From Plantago major (lineage: Eukaryota > Streptophyta > Magnoliopsida > Lamiales > Plantaginaceae), in assembly GCA_026545765.1 (NCBI GenBank), contig CM048841.1:101637352-101701351 (forward strand): DNA of 64,000 nt. The letters are read 5' to 3'. The position numbers and the translations under genes are program-made. The notes under the pieces were generated by a model. The model was not told the origin of the DNA. It was given only the letters and a program-made list of their open reading frames with translations, and did not search any database. The first letter of the stretch is position 1, and the number at the start of each line of letters is the position of its first letter. Below are positions 12,501 through 21,963 of this stretch, piece after piece.

Positions 12501-12660
12501 TTATCTAAACATTTTAGTTTAAATCACCTTTTTCGAAAACTTCAGAATTATAACTTCACATTCATATTAGCGTAATCAATAGTATTTTTCTTAAATATCT
12601 AAATGTTTGTGGTATGATCTTTATAGTGTTTTTGCTTAAAAGTTCAAGATTTCAAAATTT
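9565..12660. other. Non-coding AT-rich region with dispersed-repeat fragments
   Basis: I see no gene here. Pieces of an AT-rich dispersed repeat are at about 9590-9660, 10130-10260, 11645-11720 and 11900-12160. A segment around 10058-10130 recurs at about 21913-21957 and 55525-55585. The segment at about 11771-11880, with CAACAAAGCGTGTTGACGG, recurs at 47467-47528. The part at about 10300-11350 is different in texture and unassigned: no frame of length, no match I can name. Confidence 0.6.
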
Positions 12661-12662
12661 CA

Positions 12663-12685
12663 CACACGAGTAACGCGTGCCCTAG
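12663..12685 (+). other. Candidate Helitron 3' end (hairpin then CTAG)
   Basis: CACACG at 12663-12668 can pair, with one mismatch, with CGCGTG at 12674-12679 around a 5-base loop. CTAG follows at 12682-12685 with a T after it, as at plant Helitron 3' termini. The spacing of two bases between hairpin and CTAG is shorter than the usual eight to twelve, so the call is tentative. A second hairpin-like stretch, CCCGCGTAGCGTGTG, lies at about 12764-12778. Confidence 0.35.
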
Positions 12686-13319
12686 TCGCAAGTAAATATA
12701 TAAGAATGCATTGGCAGTGTAGCCTTCTCAAAAAAATATAGTGTACATTTGGAATGCGCTTCACCCGCGTAGCGTGTGCTTGATATAATAAACATAAGAG
12801 TCCGTTTGGTTTGGAGTGTTTTGTAATGATATTTGGAAAACACCCCTCGAAATACCATATTTGGTTTGTCAGATCTGAAATGTCAAAGCCAGCTAAAAAA
12901 CCAAACTCACCGAATACCTGAATTTATGGCATGCACAATTTATAGCTCTTGGTCTTATCTACGTGTGGACACCAAGATCAGGTCAATCGGAGTTCATATG
13001 CGAAAGTTATGGCCAAAATGCCAAAGCTGCTCTATCGTAGTTCAAATTTCACGCGCTTTCACTTAAACGGCTCTAAAATATTCGTCTGAACTCCGAGTCC
13101 ACTTCCGTTTTGACCGATCAACTCCGTTTTCAACCACCTTTCAGGTATTGGAACTTTCATGCTTCCATTAATGCATTAATATGCACTGGTTTAACCTTGT
13201 TTCAATAAATGACCGGTTTCACTTCTTTGTCTTTTTTTTTAAATTTAATTACTTCTATATTCTTTTTGAAAAAATTGTGTAAAGGAAATATTTTCCAATT
13301 TTTTTTAATTTTTCTATTT

Positions 13320-13545
13320 ATGTTTAGTGTTGTTATTTTGTGTTCGATCGTGCATGTTAATGTTTTTGTGTTTGTTAAACGAAATTTTTTCCGAAACTTT
13401 TTTTTAATATAATTTTTCCGATTTATATTTAGTGTTGTTATTTTGTGTTCGATCGTGTATGTTAATATTTTTGTGTTTATTAAATGAAATATTTTCTGAA
13501 TTTTTTTTTAATTTAATTTTTTTCAATTTATGTTTAGTTACTGTT
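13320..13545. repeat. Imperfect 105-bp tandem repeat, T-rich
   Basis: The segment TTTAGTGTTGTTATTTTGTG starts at 13323 and again at 13428. A partial third unit starts at 13533, so the period is 105. The units share TTCGATCGTG. The region is T-rich and non-coding. Confidence 0.7.
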
Positions 13546-14184
13546 ACAAGCTACAATTTCTCTTTTTTTACTGGACTATTGGAGGATCTGCGTGCGTGTC
13601 TTATCATCATTTATCATTAAAGAGTGCAATTAGAATTCTTATTTACATCTATATATATTTAAAAGACAAGTTTTTATTCTCAATTTTAGCTATATGACTT
13701 TGGCATCAAATCAATGTGAGAATTTTTTTGAATTAATTTGATTTATTTGATAAAAAAATACAAAAACAATTATAGTAAAGGTAAGTTTTTTTTGTTGTCT
13801 GCCTAAGGAATGCAAGTACGTAACAAGTGACGGCCCATTTCACGCGTTTTTTAGAGCTGAAAATTATACTACACGATTGCATCTAATTATGTATGTGATC
13901 AACCAACTATACAATATCCCCTAAAAATCTCCTCATACACAATAAGACTCACTAAATTCGGTATGTAGTTAGTATATTAAAGCTAATTACATAATACATA
14001 CACCTGAAAATTATGCTACATGCTTGCATCTAATTACGGAATTTATCAATCAAATATACACCATCAAACCAAAAGTTAATTAACACTATACACTATAACA
14101 TCAACCATTTCTATGTGTTCAAATTGGGCCTGACTTCGGAAACCTCATTATCTATAGCAAGGCTCTTTATTCCAACTAACTTGG

Positions 14185-14350
14185 CTAGATACAAATTATG
14201 TTTTTAAGAAAATTATCGATTTTAGCAATCAAAACGTCCATATTTTAAATATTGGTATCTTTTGGCATATACAATTAAATATATTTGGGTAATAACATAG
14301 ACGTTTTGATTGACATAGACGGTGAATATCTTAAAAACATAGTACCGTTT
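14185..14350. mobile_element. Palindromic MITE, copy 1
   Basis: The ends are inverted repeats: ATGTTTTTAAG near the left matches CTTAAAAACAT near the right, and ATCAAAACGT near the left matches ACGTTTTGAT near the right. An almost identical copy lies at 16032-16201, where both ends carry CTAG. It has no coding potential and could fold as one hairpin if transcribed. Confidence 0.65.
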
Positions 14351-14453
14351 CAAGGTGTGATTTTGGTGATGCACAATTTGACAAGTCATCGCCCTAGGGG
14401 TACATGAACTAGGGAATGGGGAACTTCTTCTTGCTGAAACAAATTATACCTCT

Positions 14454-14914
14454 TCATATATTTTGTATTCATAAGACTGTTTATCACGTATTTCGTATAT
14501 TTTGTGTTTTACAAAAGTGGTATGTAATTTATCGATATTTTTCATTGAAAAAAAAGGTCGAGAAAAGACAAAAGGAACGCATAAAATTAAAGATACGTAG
14601 ATATTTATAATCATTTTTTTTAGATACAATATTACAATTACAATATGAGCATTGGACAAATTTTATCAATAAATCTCTAATCATCAATTCAATAATTCCC
14701 TATACAGAGAAATTAATCACCTATTTCGTGAATCGAACCCGTGACATTTTGGGCACGAGATGTCTCAGCTTGCCACTCGGCTACGAACACTTTGACGATA
14801 TTTATAATCATTGACAACCAAAATCAGACTGTCAGTGAACACTTTGACGATATTAATTCCACAAAATTTCATGTAGGACTGAATGAATTTGGTGAGGTTT
14901 AGACCATTGTGCTT

Positions 14915-14981
<67 letters not shown>

Positions 14982-14996
14982 TAATTCAAGTTCTGC
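14454..14996. repeat. Duplicated segment, copy 1 (copy 2 at 26100-26632)
   Basis: About 540 bases here are nearly identical to 26100-26632. The shared segment includes a SINE with its target duplications and a (TA)n tract at about 14919-14978. Sequences on either side differ, so the pair behaves as a copied module. Open frames in it are short and identical in both copies, with no recognisable product. Confidence 0.9.
14615..14796 (-). mobile_element. tRNA-derived SINE, copy 1
   Basis: On the minus strand the head has a pol III box A (TAGCCGAGTGG) and a box B (GGGTTCGATTC) spaced as in tRNAs. A body of about 110 bases and a short A-run follow. It is flanked by a 15-bp direct repeat GATATTTATAATCAT, at 14600-14614 and 14797-14811. 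This marks target-primed insertion by LINE machinery. Its length of 182 is normal for plant SINEs. It is not a tRNA gene because it does not close an acceptor stem. Confidence 0.8.
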
Positions 14997-15476
14997 TCTG
15001 TTTACTAGTATTATTACAAATAAATTCAATCCAATTCAGTTCATTTAATAGAAATAGGGATAAAAGGTTTGATTTCTTCATCTTGTCAAAGAGTTCAATT
15101 CTGGCGGGTTGAAGTTTGAACAAAGGGTCCGAAACAGTCGGTTAGTTTTCTCGGGTAATGTCATTGAACCCACCCGTGTGGACGTGTCGTAACGTGTCTC
15201 ACCTGCATTGTTCCAATTCACAAGACGTTGACCTTACTGATAAGATGAAACAGGTTTGCAAGGAGAATCGAAGAGTCCAGGTACCAGTGGACCAGACATA
15301 ATAGTGTTGGAAATGTGAAGAAAAAGACAAAACTCTAACACATAGCACAAACTAAAGTAATCAGTACCATTCTAGCAAAGTAGTTGTGAACATTTGTAAA
15401 CACTAGATTTACAGAAATTGCATAGATCAACATATGTTAGCTATTAGAAACTCAACTAATCAATCTTCGTTCTTTC

Positions 15477-15690
15477 TCAGATCAAAATTCCAAGTATTTG
15501 CTTGTGAGTAATAAAGGGAAACCCAGATTTCTATAGAATAGAACTAGAATTGTTGGATTTTGTATGAATGGTTAGGATTAGAGGTGCTATTAGGGTCGGG
15601 GTCGGACGGCCGGACCGGTTCATACTTTAGGCGGGCTGGGCCGGTTTTTTGGTCAAAGTAAAGGGCCGTGTAATGAGAATTTAAGTAATG
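15477..15690. repeat. Duplicated segment (second copy at 21026-21245)
   Basis: About 215 bases are shared with 21026-21245 at high identity. They include a G+C-rich block with GGTCGGACGGCCGGACCGG that resembles hAT subterminal repeats. In the second location the segment lies in the intron of the two-exon membrane gene. Confidence 0.85.
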
Positions 15691-16031
15691 AAGTTGAAAT
15701 TAATAAAGGTGTGAGCTTTTATTTTAAATTGTTTCTCTTTGGTTCTTTTATGTGATTGAGTTGCATGAGAGATAGTTGGTCACATTCGTATTCTTATTTT
15801 AACATGTGGTAAAGGGTTATTATCCTTCTAGTCACTACCAGCAATATGCAATGCAAATTTAGTTTGATTGTTTGTTTTACTATTTTCAAGTCAGTTATTC
15901 ATCTATGAATTTGGAATTGTAAAGGAGGCAGGGTTTTCTTGACGTAGTCATTTTATTACATTACAAAATATGCAAGGTGTGATTTTGGTGATGCACAATT
16001 TGAGATCCTTATAGTTATACCTCTTCTATAG

Positions 16032-16201
16032 CTAGATACAAATTATGTTTTTAAGAAAATTATCGATTTTAGCAATCAAAACGTCCATATTTTAAATATT
16101 GGTATCTTTTGGCATATACAATTAAATATATTTGGGTAATAACATAGACGTTTTGATTGACATAGACGGTGAATATCTTAAAAACATAGTACCGTTTCTA
16201 G
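16032..16201. mobile_element. Palindromic MITE, copy 2
   Basis: This is nearly identical to 14185-14350, with inverted termini starting CTAGATAC and CTAGAAAC. The sequence just after it (16190-16300) recurs at 19440-19555. No coding capacity; the open frame across 16132-16416 has no protein-like features. Confidence 0.65.
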
Positions 16202-16542
16202 ATAAGTTATATAGAGACCGTCTCGCTAGAGACTATCTTAATTATCTATATCTCGAATTTACAAAATGTAAAAAAGACTTACATATATTATCTAATTGTA
16301 CATGGCTCAAAATATATTATTTTATTGTAGGGGGACTGCAATTAGTATATTCGAAACTGTCATCGTTTAATTCGAATTTTGAAATGGTCCATAGAGAATC
16401 TTCCAATTTAGGTTAAGATTTAGAAATGCCACAGTTGATTTATCTCTTAACCAAGTTAAATTGATCAACTCAAATTTGGCATTGAGAATATTTAGGAAGG
16501 ACCGAATAAATAGACTTAATACTAATATGTATAAGAAACTAA

Positions 16543-16612
16543 GGCTCTGTTCTTTTCAACTGAACTGAACTGAACTGAACTAAATGAGTTTTCAGTTGAA
16601 GAGAACAGAGCC
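16543..16612. mobile_element. Tourist-like MITE, short form
   Basis: The ends are GGCTCTGTTC and its exact complement GAACAGAGCC, flanked on both sides by TAA (16540-16542 and 16613-16615). This is the 3-bp target duplication of PIF/Harbinger elements. The interior is ACTGA repeats. At 70 bases it is probably an internal-deletion derivative. Confidence 0.65.
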
Positions 16613-16615
16613 TAA

Positions 16616-16768
16616 GGCTTTGTTATGTTCGTCTGAACTGAACTGAATGGAACTGACTGAACTGAAGTGTAGTATAAAATTCAACTAAACAGATCTGAAC
16701 CGATCTGAAATTGAATTGATCTGAACTGAACTGAAATTAATGAGTTTTCAGATGAAGAGAACAGAGCC
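16616..16768. mobile_element. Tourist-like MITE, adjacent copy
   Basis: It starts GGCTTTGTTATG and ends GAACAGAGCC, with TAA at 16613-16615 and 16769-16771. It shares a TAA with the element before it. The interior is rich in CTGAACTGAA repeats. A relative in the opposite orientation lies at 28053-28159. Confidence 0.65.
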
Positions 16769-16771
16769 TAA

Positions 16772-17900
16772 AACAATACCTCAAAAAAATTTTGCACATC
16801 CGTACATACTCCATACATCAATACTGCTTTTTTGCCTCCTATAAATTTATATATGGAACTTTCCGAAATATTTTTGATACAATTTACCAAAAAGATTGTC
16901 GAATGATTTTCATAATACATTTTCTTATAGATCTTCGAATTATTTACATGCAAACAAAAGATATTAGGCTTGATTTAAGAACAATTTATCTATTCACAAA
17001 TCTACCTATAGGACTCAAGCCAAGAATGATTTATAATTTTCTTAAATTATTTGATATTAAATAATTACAAACAATTATATAGAAGGCAATATAGGGGATT
17101 TGAGATTTTAGCCATCAAAATTCGGAAGTCTTCATTCGTTGTTCTCGGTAATTTGCAAGTAATTTCAATCAAATATTCTGAAACTTTATAAATAAAATCA
17201 TGCCACAAAAATACGATACTAAAATAGGAAAAAATCAACACACACGATATTATAACAAAGAGAAATGATTTGCTAGCCCTAAACTACCAAAATGGATTGC
17301 AAATATTCTCATATAAATCGTATTGGCATATATATGTATATATATATACACACAACACTTTGAAATTAAAGGATCGGATAGTTTATTACACGTGGCATAT
17401 ATTTTTATTTAAACATTTAAGTAATTGAACAATATCCAACACTCTGAAACTAAATGATCGAAGTCCGATCCTTTAAAGAAGTTGTCATTCTCACACGTGC
17501 GCACACTGAAAAATCCCAAGTGAATCATGCATTATAAAATTGGTTTCCAAGCAAACACGATTAACTCTGATTTTCGATAAATGAAATTTCGAAAACAAAA
17601 TTGCATCTTATTAAGAATGAATAACATTCTCATTACTACCATCAATCTCTTTTTAATTTTCAGTCACGGTATTTCTTTATAGAAAAGTTCAAAGATGAAA
17701 ACAAAAGGAGTACGATTCATGTGTTATACAACAAAAATCTTTTTCAGTTTCCTATGTCACACAGAAAAACCTGCAAGATGTAAATACATATATATTGTAT
17801 ATTAATAGTTTATAAACCGCTAAACATATTCATTAACAAAATTAAAGTGATACAAAGTAGCAGCATGACCAGTAGCAAAATAAACTGAATAGCAAAAGCT
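16772..17900. other. Non-coding AT-rich region
   Basis: I see no gene, RNA or clear element. A 32-base piece at 16794-16825 recurs at 26631-26662. Confidence 0.6.
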
Positions 17901-17917
17901 ATAAACTCAAAAAAAAT

Positions 17918-18150
17918 CTAAACCAAATATAAAGCAGCAGGGGCACAGTAACTCTGGCATAGAATTTCACCCAGAGTAAATGCAAAACCAAGAGAGCCAA
18001 AGCCCATAGCATAAGTAGCAAAATTGTGGCAAAGACGATGGGCTAAGTGGTTTGCTTCACGCCAAATATGTCGCACTTGGAAGCCAAGTCGATGCCACAA
18101 ACAAATGTCGTAGTTATAATTTATTCTTGATCAATAATAAACTGCACTCT
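17918..18150 (-). pseudogene. RNase H (RVT_3-type) C-terminal fragment
   Basis: On the minus strand the translation includes VRHIWREANHLAHRLC. This is the C-terminal helix of the RNase H domain that follows many plant LINE reverse transcriptases and is also found in stand-alone RVT_3 proteins. Only about 60 residues remain and no upstream catalytic motifs are readable. It is a fragment of a LINE or of a captured gene. Confidence 0.55.
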
Positions 18151-18588
18151 ATGTCTACACCACGCTTCTGACTTCTCCATTACGGTTTCTAGCAACGGTG
18201 CAACCAAATTCGCACTTGTGACCATTCTCCCAACTACGTGAGACATGGTCCAACCCACTCAAGGAGTTATAACAACCTCCCCGAGATTCGCGGACAGACT
18301 CCAAGTGTGGATGAACTATATAGGGAAGAGTGGGAGGAGGTGGACGGGGCACTCTGACTGCAAGAAACCCTAGCACTCTACCTCTCACGCATCCATCTCT
18401 CTAAAGCTCTCGGATCAAGCTTTCAGCTATCGATCATCAACCATCACCCAATCCGCCATCACTGATCATCATCCACCATCACCATCGTTGTGTGACGACT
18501 ACTAGCTAGCTCCCTTCTATAAGGTCAGCCAGCCTCTAGCCGGTATCCATCCATAGTCCGTCGAACCGTCAACAGGATAAGTCGACCT

Positions 18589-18590
<2 letters not shown>

Positions 18591-18672
<82 letters not shown>
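18591..18672. repeat. (CT)n microsatellite
   Basis: About 40 CT units lie at the junction between an LTR-like piece (18395-18770) and a Copia fragment. Read on the minus strand it adds an Arg-Glu run to the Copia frame, an artefact. Confidence 0.95.
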
Positions 18673-18675
<3 letters not shown>

Positions 18676-18779
18676 CTTTATTCACTTTCCAATAGCATAC
18701 TAACTTGAGCGTCGAAGTCCATGCGGTCGGCACCACACCGGTGTCACCTTCGGATCTTACGTCTCGGTTTGATTTAGTC

Positions 18780-19444
18780 GATGCATCGATTAGGACCATA
18801 AAGTACCTAAACGGTCCACATGGTGGATGTATTGGTCCGCATATATCCCCTTGAACTCTTTCCAAGAATACGGGATTTTCAAATTTAACTTTGCTTGGTG
18901 ATGGCCTTGTAATCAATTTCCCTTGAGAACAAGCCGTGCATGCTAATTCATGGGTTTGTAATATTTTCTTTGTTTTCAAAGGATGTCCACATGAATTCTC
19001 AATAATTTTACGCATCATTATTGTACCGGGATGGCCCAACCGGTTATGCCAAATATTGAATTCAGTAGTAACCCCTCGGTTTACTACGGCATGAACTTTC
19101 GCTTTTTGTATTATTGTATAATATAGGCCGGAAGGTAATACGGGTAATTTTTCCAACATGTTTTTCTTACCCGGTTGAGAAGTTGTAACATACAAGTATT
19201 CTTTTCCCTTCTCATTCATTGTCTCAATGTGATATCCGTTTGATCGAATATCTTTAACACTCAGTAAATTTCTTTGAGACTTTGAAGAATATAATGCCAT
19301 TTCAATTTTTAACTTTGTTCCTTTCGGCAACAAAATATTGGCTTTCCCGTAGCCTTCAATTATCTTTGATTTTCCGGAGATTGTATGCACATCTGCCTTT
19401 TCCAATACCAATTTGGAGAAATATTTTGTATTATTCAATAGCAC
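18780..19444 (-). pseudogene. Ty1/Copia fragment: GAG-pre-integrase and start of integrase
   Basis: The minus-strand translation from 19444 holds the GAG-pre-integrase region ending in FNIWHNRLGHPG. A zinc-binding H-H-C-C segment follows (HRLGHPG, then ACTACSQGK), and then the integrase opening ERVQGDICGPIHPP and FMVLIDASTKS. It breaks off there, before most of the catalytic core. The frame stays open through unrelated LTR-like and microsatellite sequence down to 18569, so the last 70 residues are not integrase. The protease side is missing. This is a truncated Copia copy with no LTRs that I can pair. Confidence 0.85.
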
Positions 19445-19984
19445 CGTTTCTAGATAAGTTATATAGAGACCGTCTTGCTAGCTAGAGACTATCTTAATTA
19501 TCTATATCTCGAATTTACAAAATGTAAAAAAGACTCTTACATATATACAACACTAACTAAATAAGGCATAAAAGAAAAACACCAACTTTATTTACTAGGA
19601 ATCGCATGGTAGAAATTAGAAAATGTGTTCAACAACAAGGAATTACTTCATATTTATTTACATGAAATACAATACCACTATAGTAACATCTTGAATCGGA
19701 AGTGTAATAAACATTTTATGTCCCAAATCGAAGGGTATCAATTACTATCCAGTATCCCCTGCTACAATGTAGGGCCGCCTTGAGAACAACTAGTACCTTT
19801 TCACACACAATTGGATCGGATGTCCGTCTCACCACTAATAAACACATGTAAACATAGAGAATGCAATTGAGTTGTGTAACTATATAGTTACAACTTTATG
19901 GTGGCGTTTCATGAAGTGGCCCAAAAGATTTCATACATCGTCTTGAACTGGAGCAATTGTTTGTAGAGGTGCTGACAAACATTC
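19445..19984. other. Non-coding, repeat scraps and probable 3' flank of the membrane gene
   Basis: 19440-19555 repeats the flank of the MITE at 16190-16300. A short piece near 19600 (TTTACTAGGAATCGCAT) recurs near 21812. Nothing coding is seen. Confidence 0.5.
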
Positions 19985-21538
19985 TTATTTTCCGAACCAA
20001 TAAATGTATGCGAGTATCACTACAGCTGAAACTGCAACAACGAATACAGATACAAAAAACACCAAGAGTGATAAATCATGTGGAAGCAGTACCGAAACAA
20101 GAGAGATCACTGCAAGAACCTCACATGCGAGAGCTATGCAGTTAAGTGTGTTGAGATTGAATTTTGAAGTATTCGAATGGTCTATTGACGCTAGAATTTT
20201 CATGGTTGTCCAATATATACAAAGAGCTCCAGCTAAACACCAAAACTGAACGGGATATTTTGACAATAAGACATCGGCTCTCCCATCATATATTATTGAA
20301 ACCAGACCAAGTAGTGCAAAAACCAAGTATTGCATTATAACTCTGCTTCCTCCTGCAATGTCCCTACAATGAATAAGAACAGGAACAAATAAAGCCAGAG
20401 CTAATAAATATGAGTTGTATTGTTTGAAGTATAACAGTACTAACTAACTTGCATCAGAGGGTATAAAATTGGGTGAGCGTACATAACACTTAAATTGGAT
20501 GATATTGTGGTTCGTTTAAGTTTTAAACAGATAGTTATTATTATAATTTTAACTAATTTAGAATGATATATGTATAAAATTATAATTTAAATTTAATTAT
20601 ATACTAAAAAAACCGCTCTATATACGCTTCCGCTCCCGAATATTTTTGAATTTTGCGAATTCTCGCTCCCGATCACGTTATGTGAATAAGACATGACCAA
20701 ACAATAAAGAATTGATTTTTAATGTAAAATCTCTTATTAAACATATCAGTATTCTAGTTAGTTCACAAATCAGTCACTTGAGCAAAAAAATTGAGGAAAA
20801 AGAAAAAAACAAATCACAACAACAATGAAGAACCAGGCATGCACAGTTGAGTAGACAAGAAAAGAAAGAAATCCCTTTATAATTAATTATCTGTAAAATT
20901 CCGAAGACCGAAATAGCCAAGGGTGCCGTCTCCTATCTGCAAAGTTGTAGGCTGCAGGCTGTAGTGTTGCGACTGTGCAGTGCTGCGGCGGCGGCTAGCC
21001 GGTGAGTGACTTGTTCGGTGAGATTCTCAGATCAAAATTCCAAGTATTTGCCTGTGAGTGATAAAGGGAAATCCAGATTTCTAATAGAATAGAACTAGAA
21101 TTGTTGAATTTTGTATGAATGGTTAGGATTAGAGGTGCTATTAGGGTCGGGTCGGACGGCCGGACCGGTTCATACTTTAGGCGGGCTGGGCCGGTTTTTT
21201 GGTCAAAGTAAAGGGCCGTGTAATGAGAATTTAAGTAATGAAGTAAAATGAAGTTGGATCGATAGTTAAAATAATTAAAGATGATGAATTTTAAACCTGT
21301 TAGCAACGGTGGATTGTGGAGGAATAAGAATTCCAACATTAATGACATGGTGATGATTCTCCTCATCATTAGCCTGCTGCAGGTTGGATGTCGGCATGGT
21401 GGGGAAGCTACTGCTGGGAGGAGGACTAGCTGTGTGCTCATGACTGAAGGTGGCTAATTCCATCGCAGAAATTCCAACATTAATGGCATGGTGATGATTC
21501 TCCTCATCATTAGCCTGCTGCAGGTTGGATGTCGGCAT
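19985..21538 (-). CDS. Two-exon four-helix membrane protein, unknown family
   Basis: Exon 1 is 21538-21297 and exon 2 is 20363-19985, on the minus strand. The intron (21296-20364) begins GTTTAA and ends TTGTAG, and the joined codon AGG gives ANRDIAGG. The product is about 206 residues. The N-terminal half has two copies of a 47-residue unit containing MPTSNLQQANDEENHHH. The C-terminal half has four hydrophobic segments, near VIMQYLVFALLGLVSI, FWCLAGALCIYW, CIALACEVLAVISLV and LLVFFVSVFVVAVSAVV. It is therefore probably an integral membrane protein. An in-frame upstream ATG at 21697 would add 53 residues. I prefer 21538 because a TATA box at 21637-21631 lies between the two. I do not recognise the family. 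The intron carries repeats found elsewhere in the window. Confidence 0.6.
20628..21058. repeat. Duplicated segment (second copy at 25663-26085), intronic here
   Basis: About 430 bases match 25663-26085 closely, starting TTCCGCTCCCGAATATTT. Here the segment is wholly inside the intron of the membrane-protein gene. There it abuts the broken end of a CACTA element. Confidence 0.9.
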
Positions 21539-21580
21539 GGTGGGGAAGCTACTGCTGGGAGGAGAACAAGCTGTGTGTTG
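21326..21580. repeat. 141-bp tandem duplication at the 5' end of the membrane gene
   Basis: Two copies of a unit with period 141 contain leader-like sequence followed by CCACCATGCCGACATCC on the minus strand. The duplication keeps the frame (47 codons), so both copies are translated and each carries a start codon. Confidence 0.85.
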
Positions 21581-21630
21581 GGTTATATCGATATGGAGAT
21601 TTCTGCAATGGACAAACTGTTGGAGTTGGG

Positions 21631-21637
21631 TTTTATA
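21631..21637 (-). promoter_or_regulatory. TATA box of the membrane-protein gene
   Basis: TATAAAA on the minus strand, in the context CATATAAAACCC, lies about 95 bases before the preferred ATG at 21538. That places a start site near 21605 and leaves a leader of about 65 bases. Confidence 0.45.
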
Positions 21638-21963
21638 TGTATGGAGTGAGGACGGCGAAAAGACGAGGAAGTTTCCCTTTCGTTTGTTGATCCTCAATCC
21701 GAGAAGAAAAAAAATTCACTACCTAATAAATTTACTAATAAAATAATGGAAACAAACATATGACAAAGTCATGATTTCGAATATTCATCACGAATGACTG
21801 CACAAGAGTTGTTTACTAGGAATCGCATTGTAGAAATTAGAAAGTGTGGGCTCAAAGCGAAAAGCGATATTGATTTATGATGATGAATTACTGGAATCAG
21901 ATTCAACAATCAATATTACCAATAATTTTGTGCAAACATGTTTCGCTGACATATGACATACTA

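Noticed and set aside
14728..14793. A tRNA gene (Leu/Ser-like)
   Set aside because: Box A and box B are present but no acceptor stem closes, and 15-bp target repeats surround a longer SINE.
16132..16416. 94-residue frame
   Set aside because: It starts inside a MITE and runs into a dispersed repeat; no family features.
18569..18780. C-terminal extension of the Copia integrase with an Arg-Glu repeat
   Set aside because: The frame leaves integrase after DASTKS and runs through LTR-like and CT-repeat DNA by chance.
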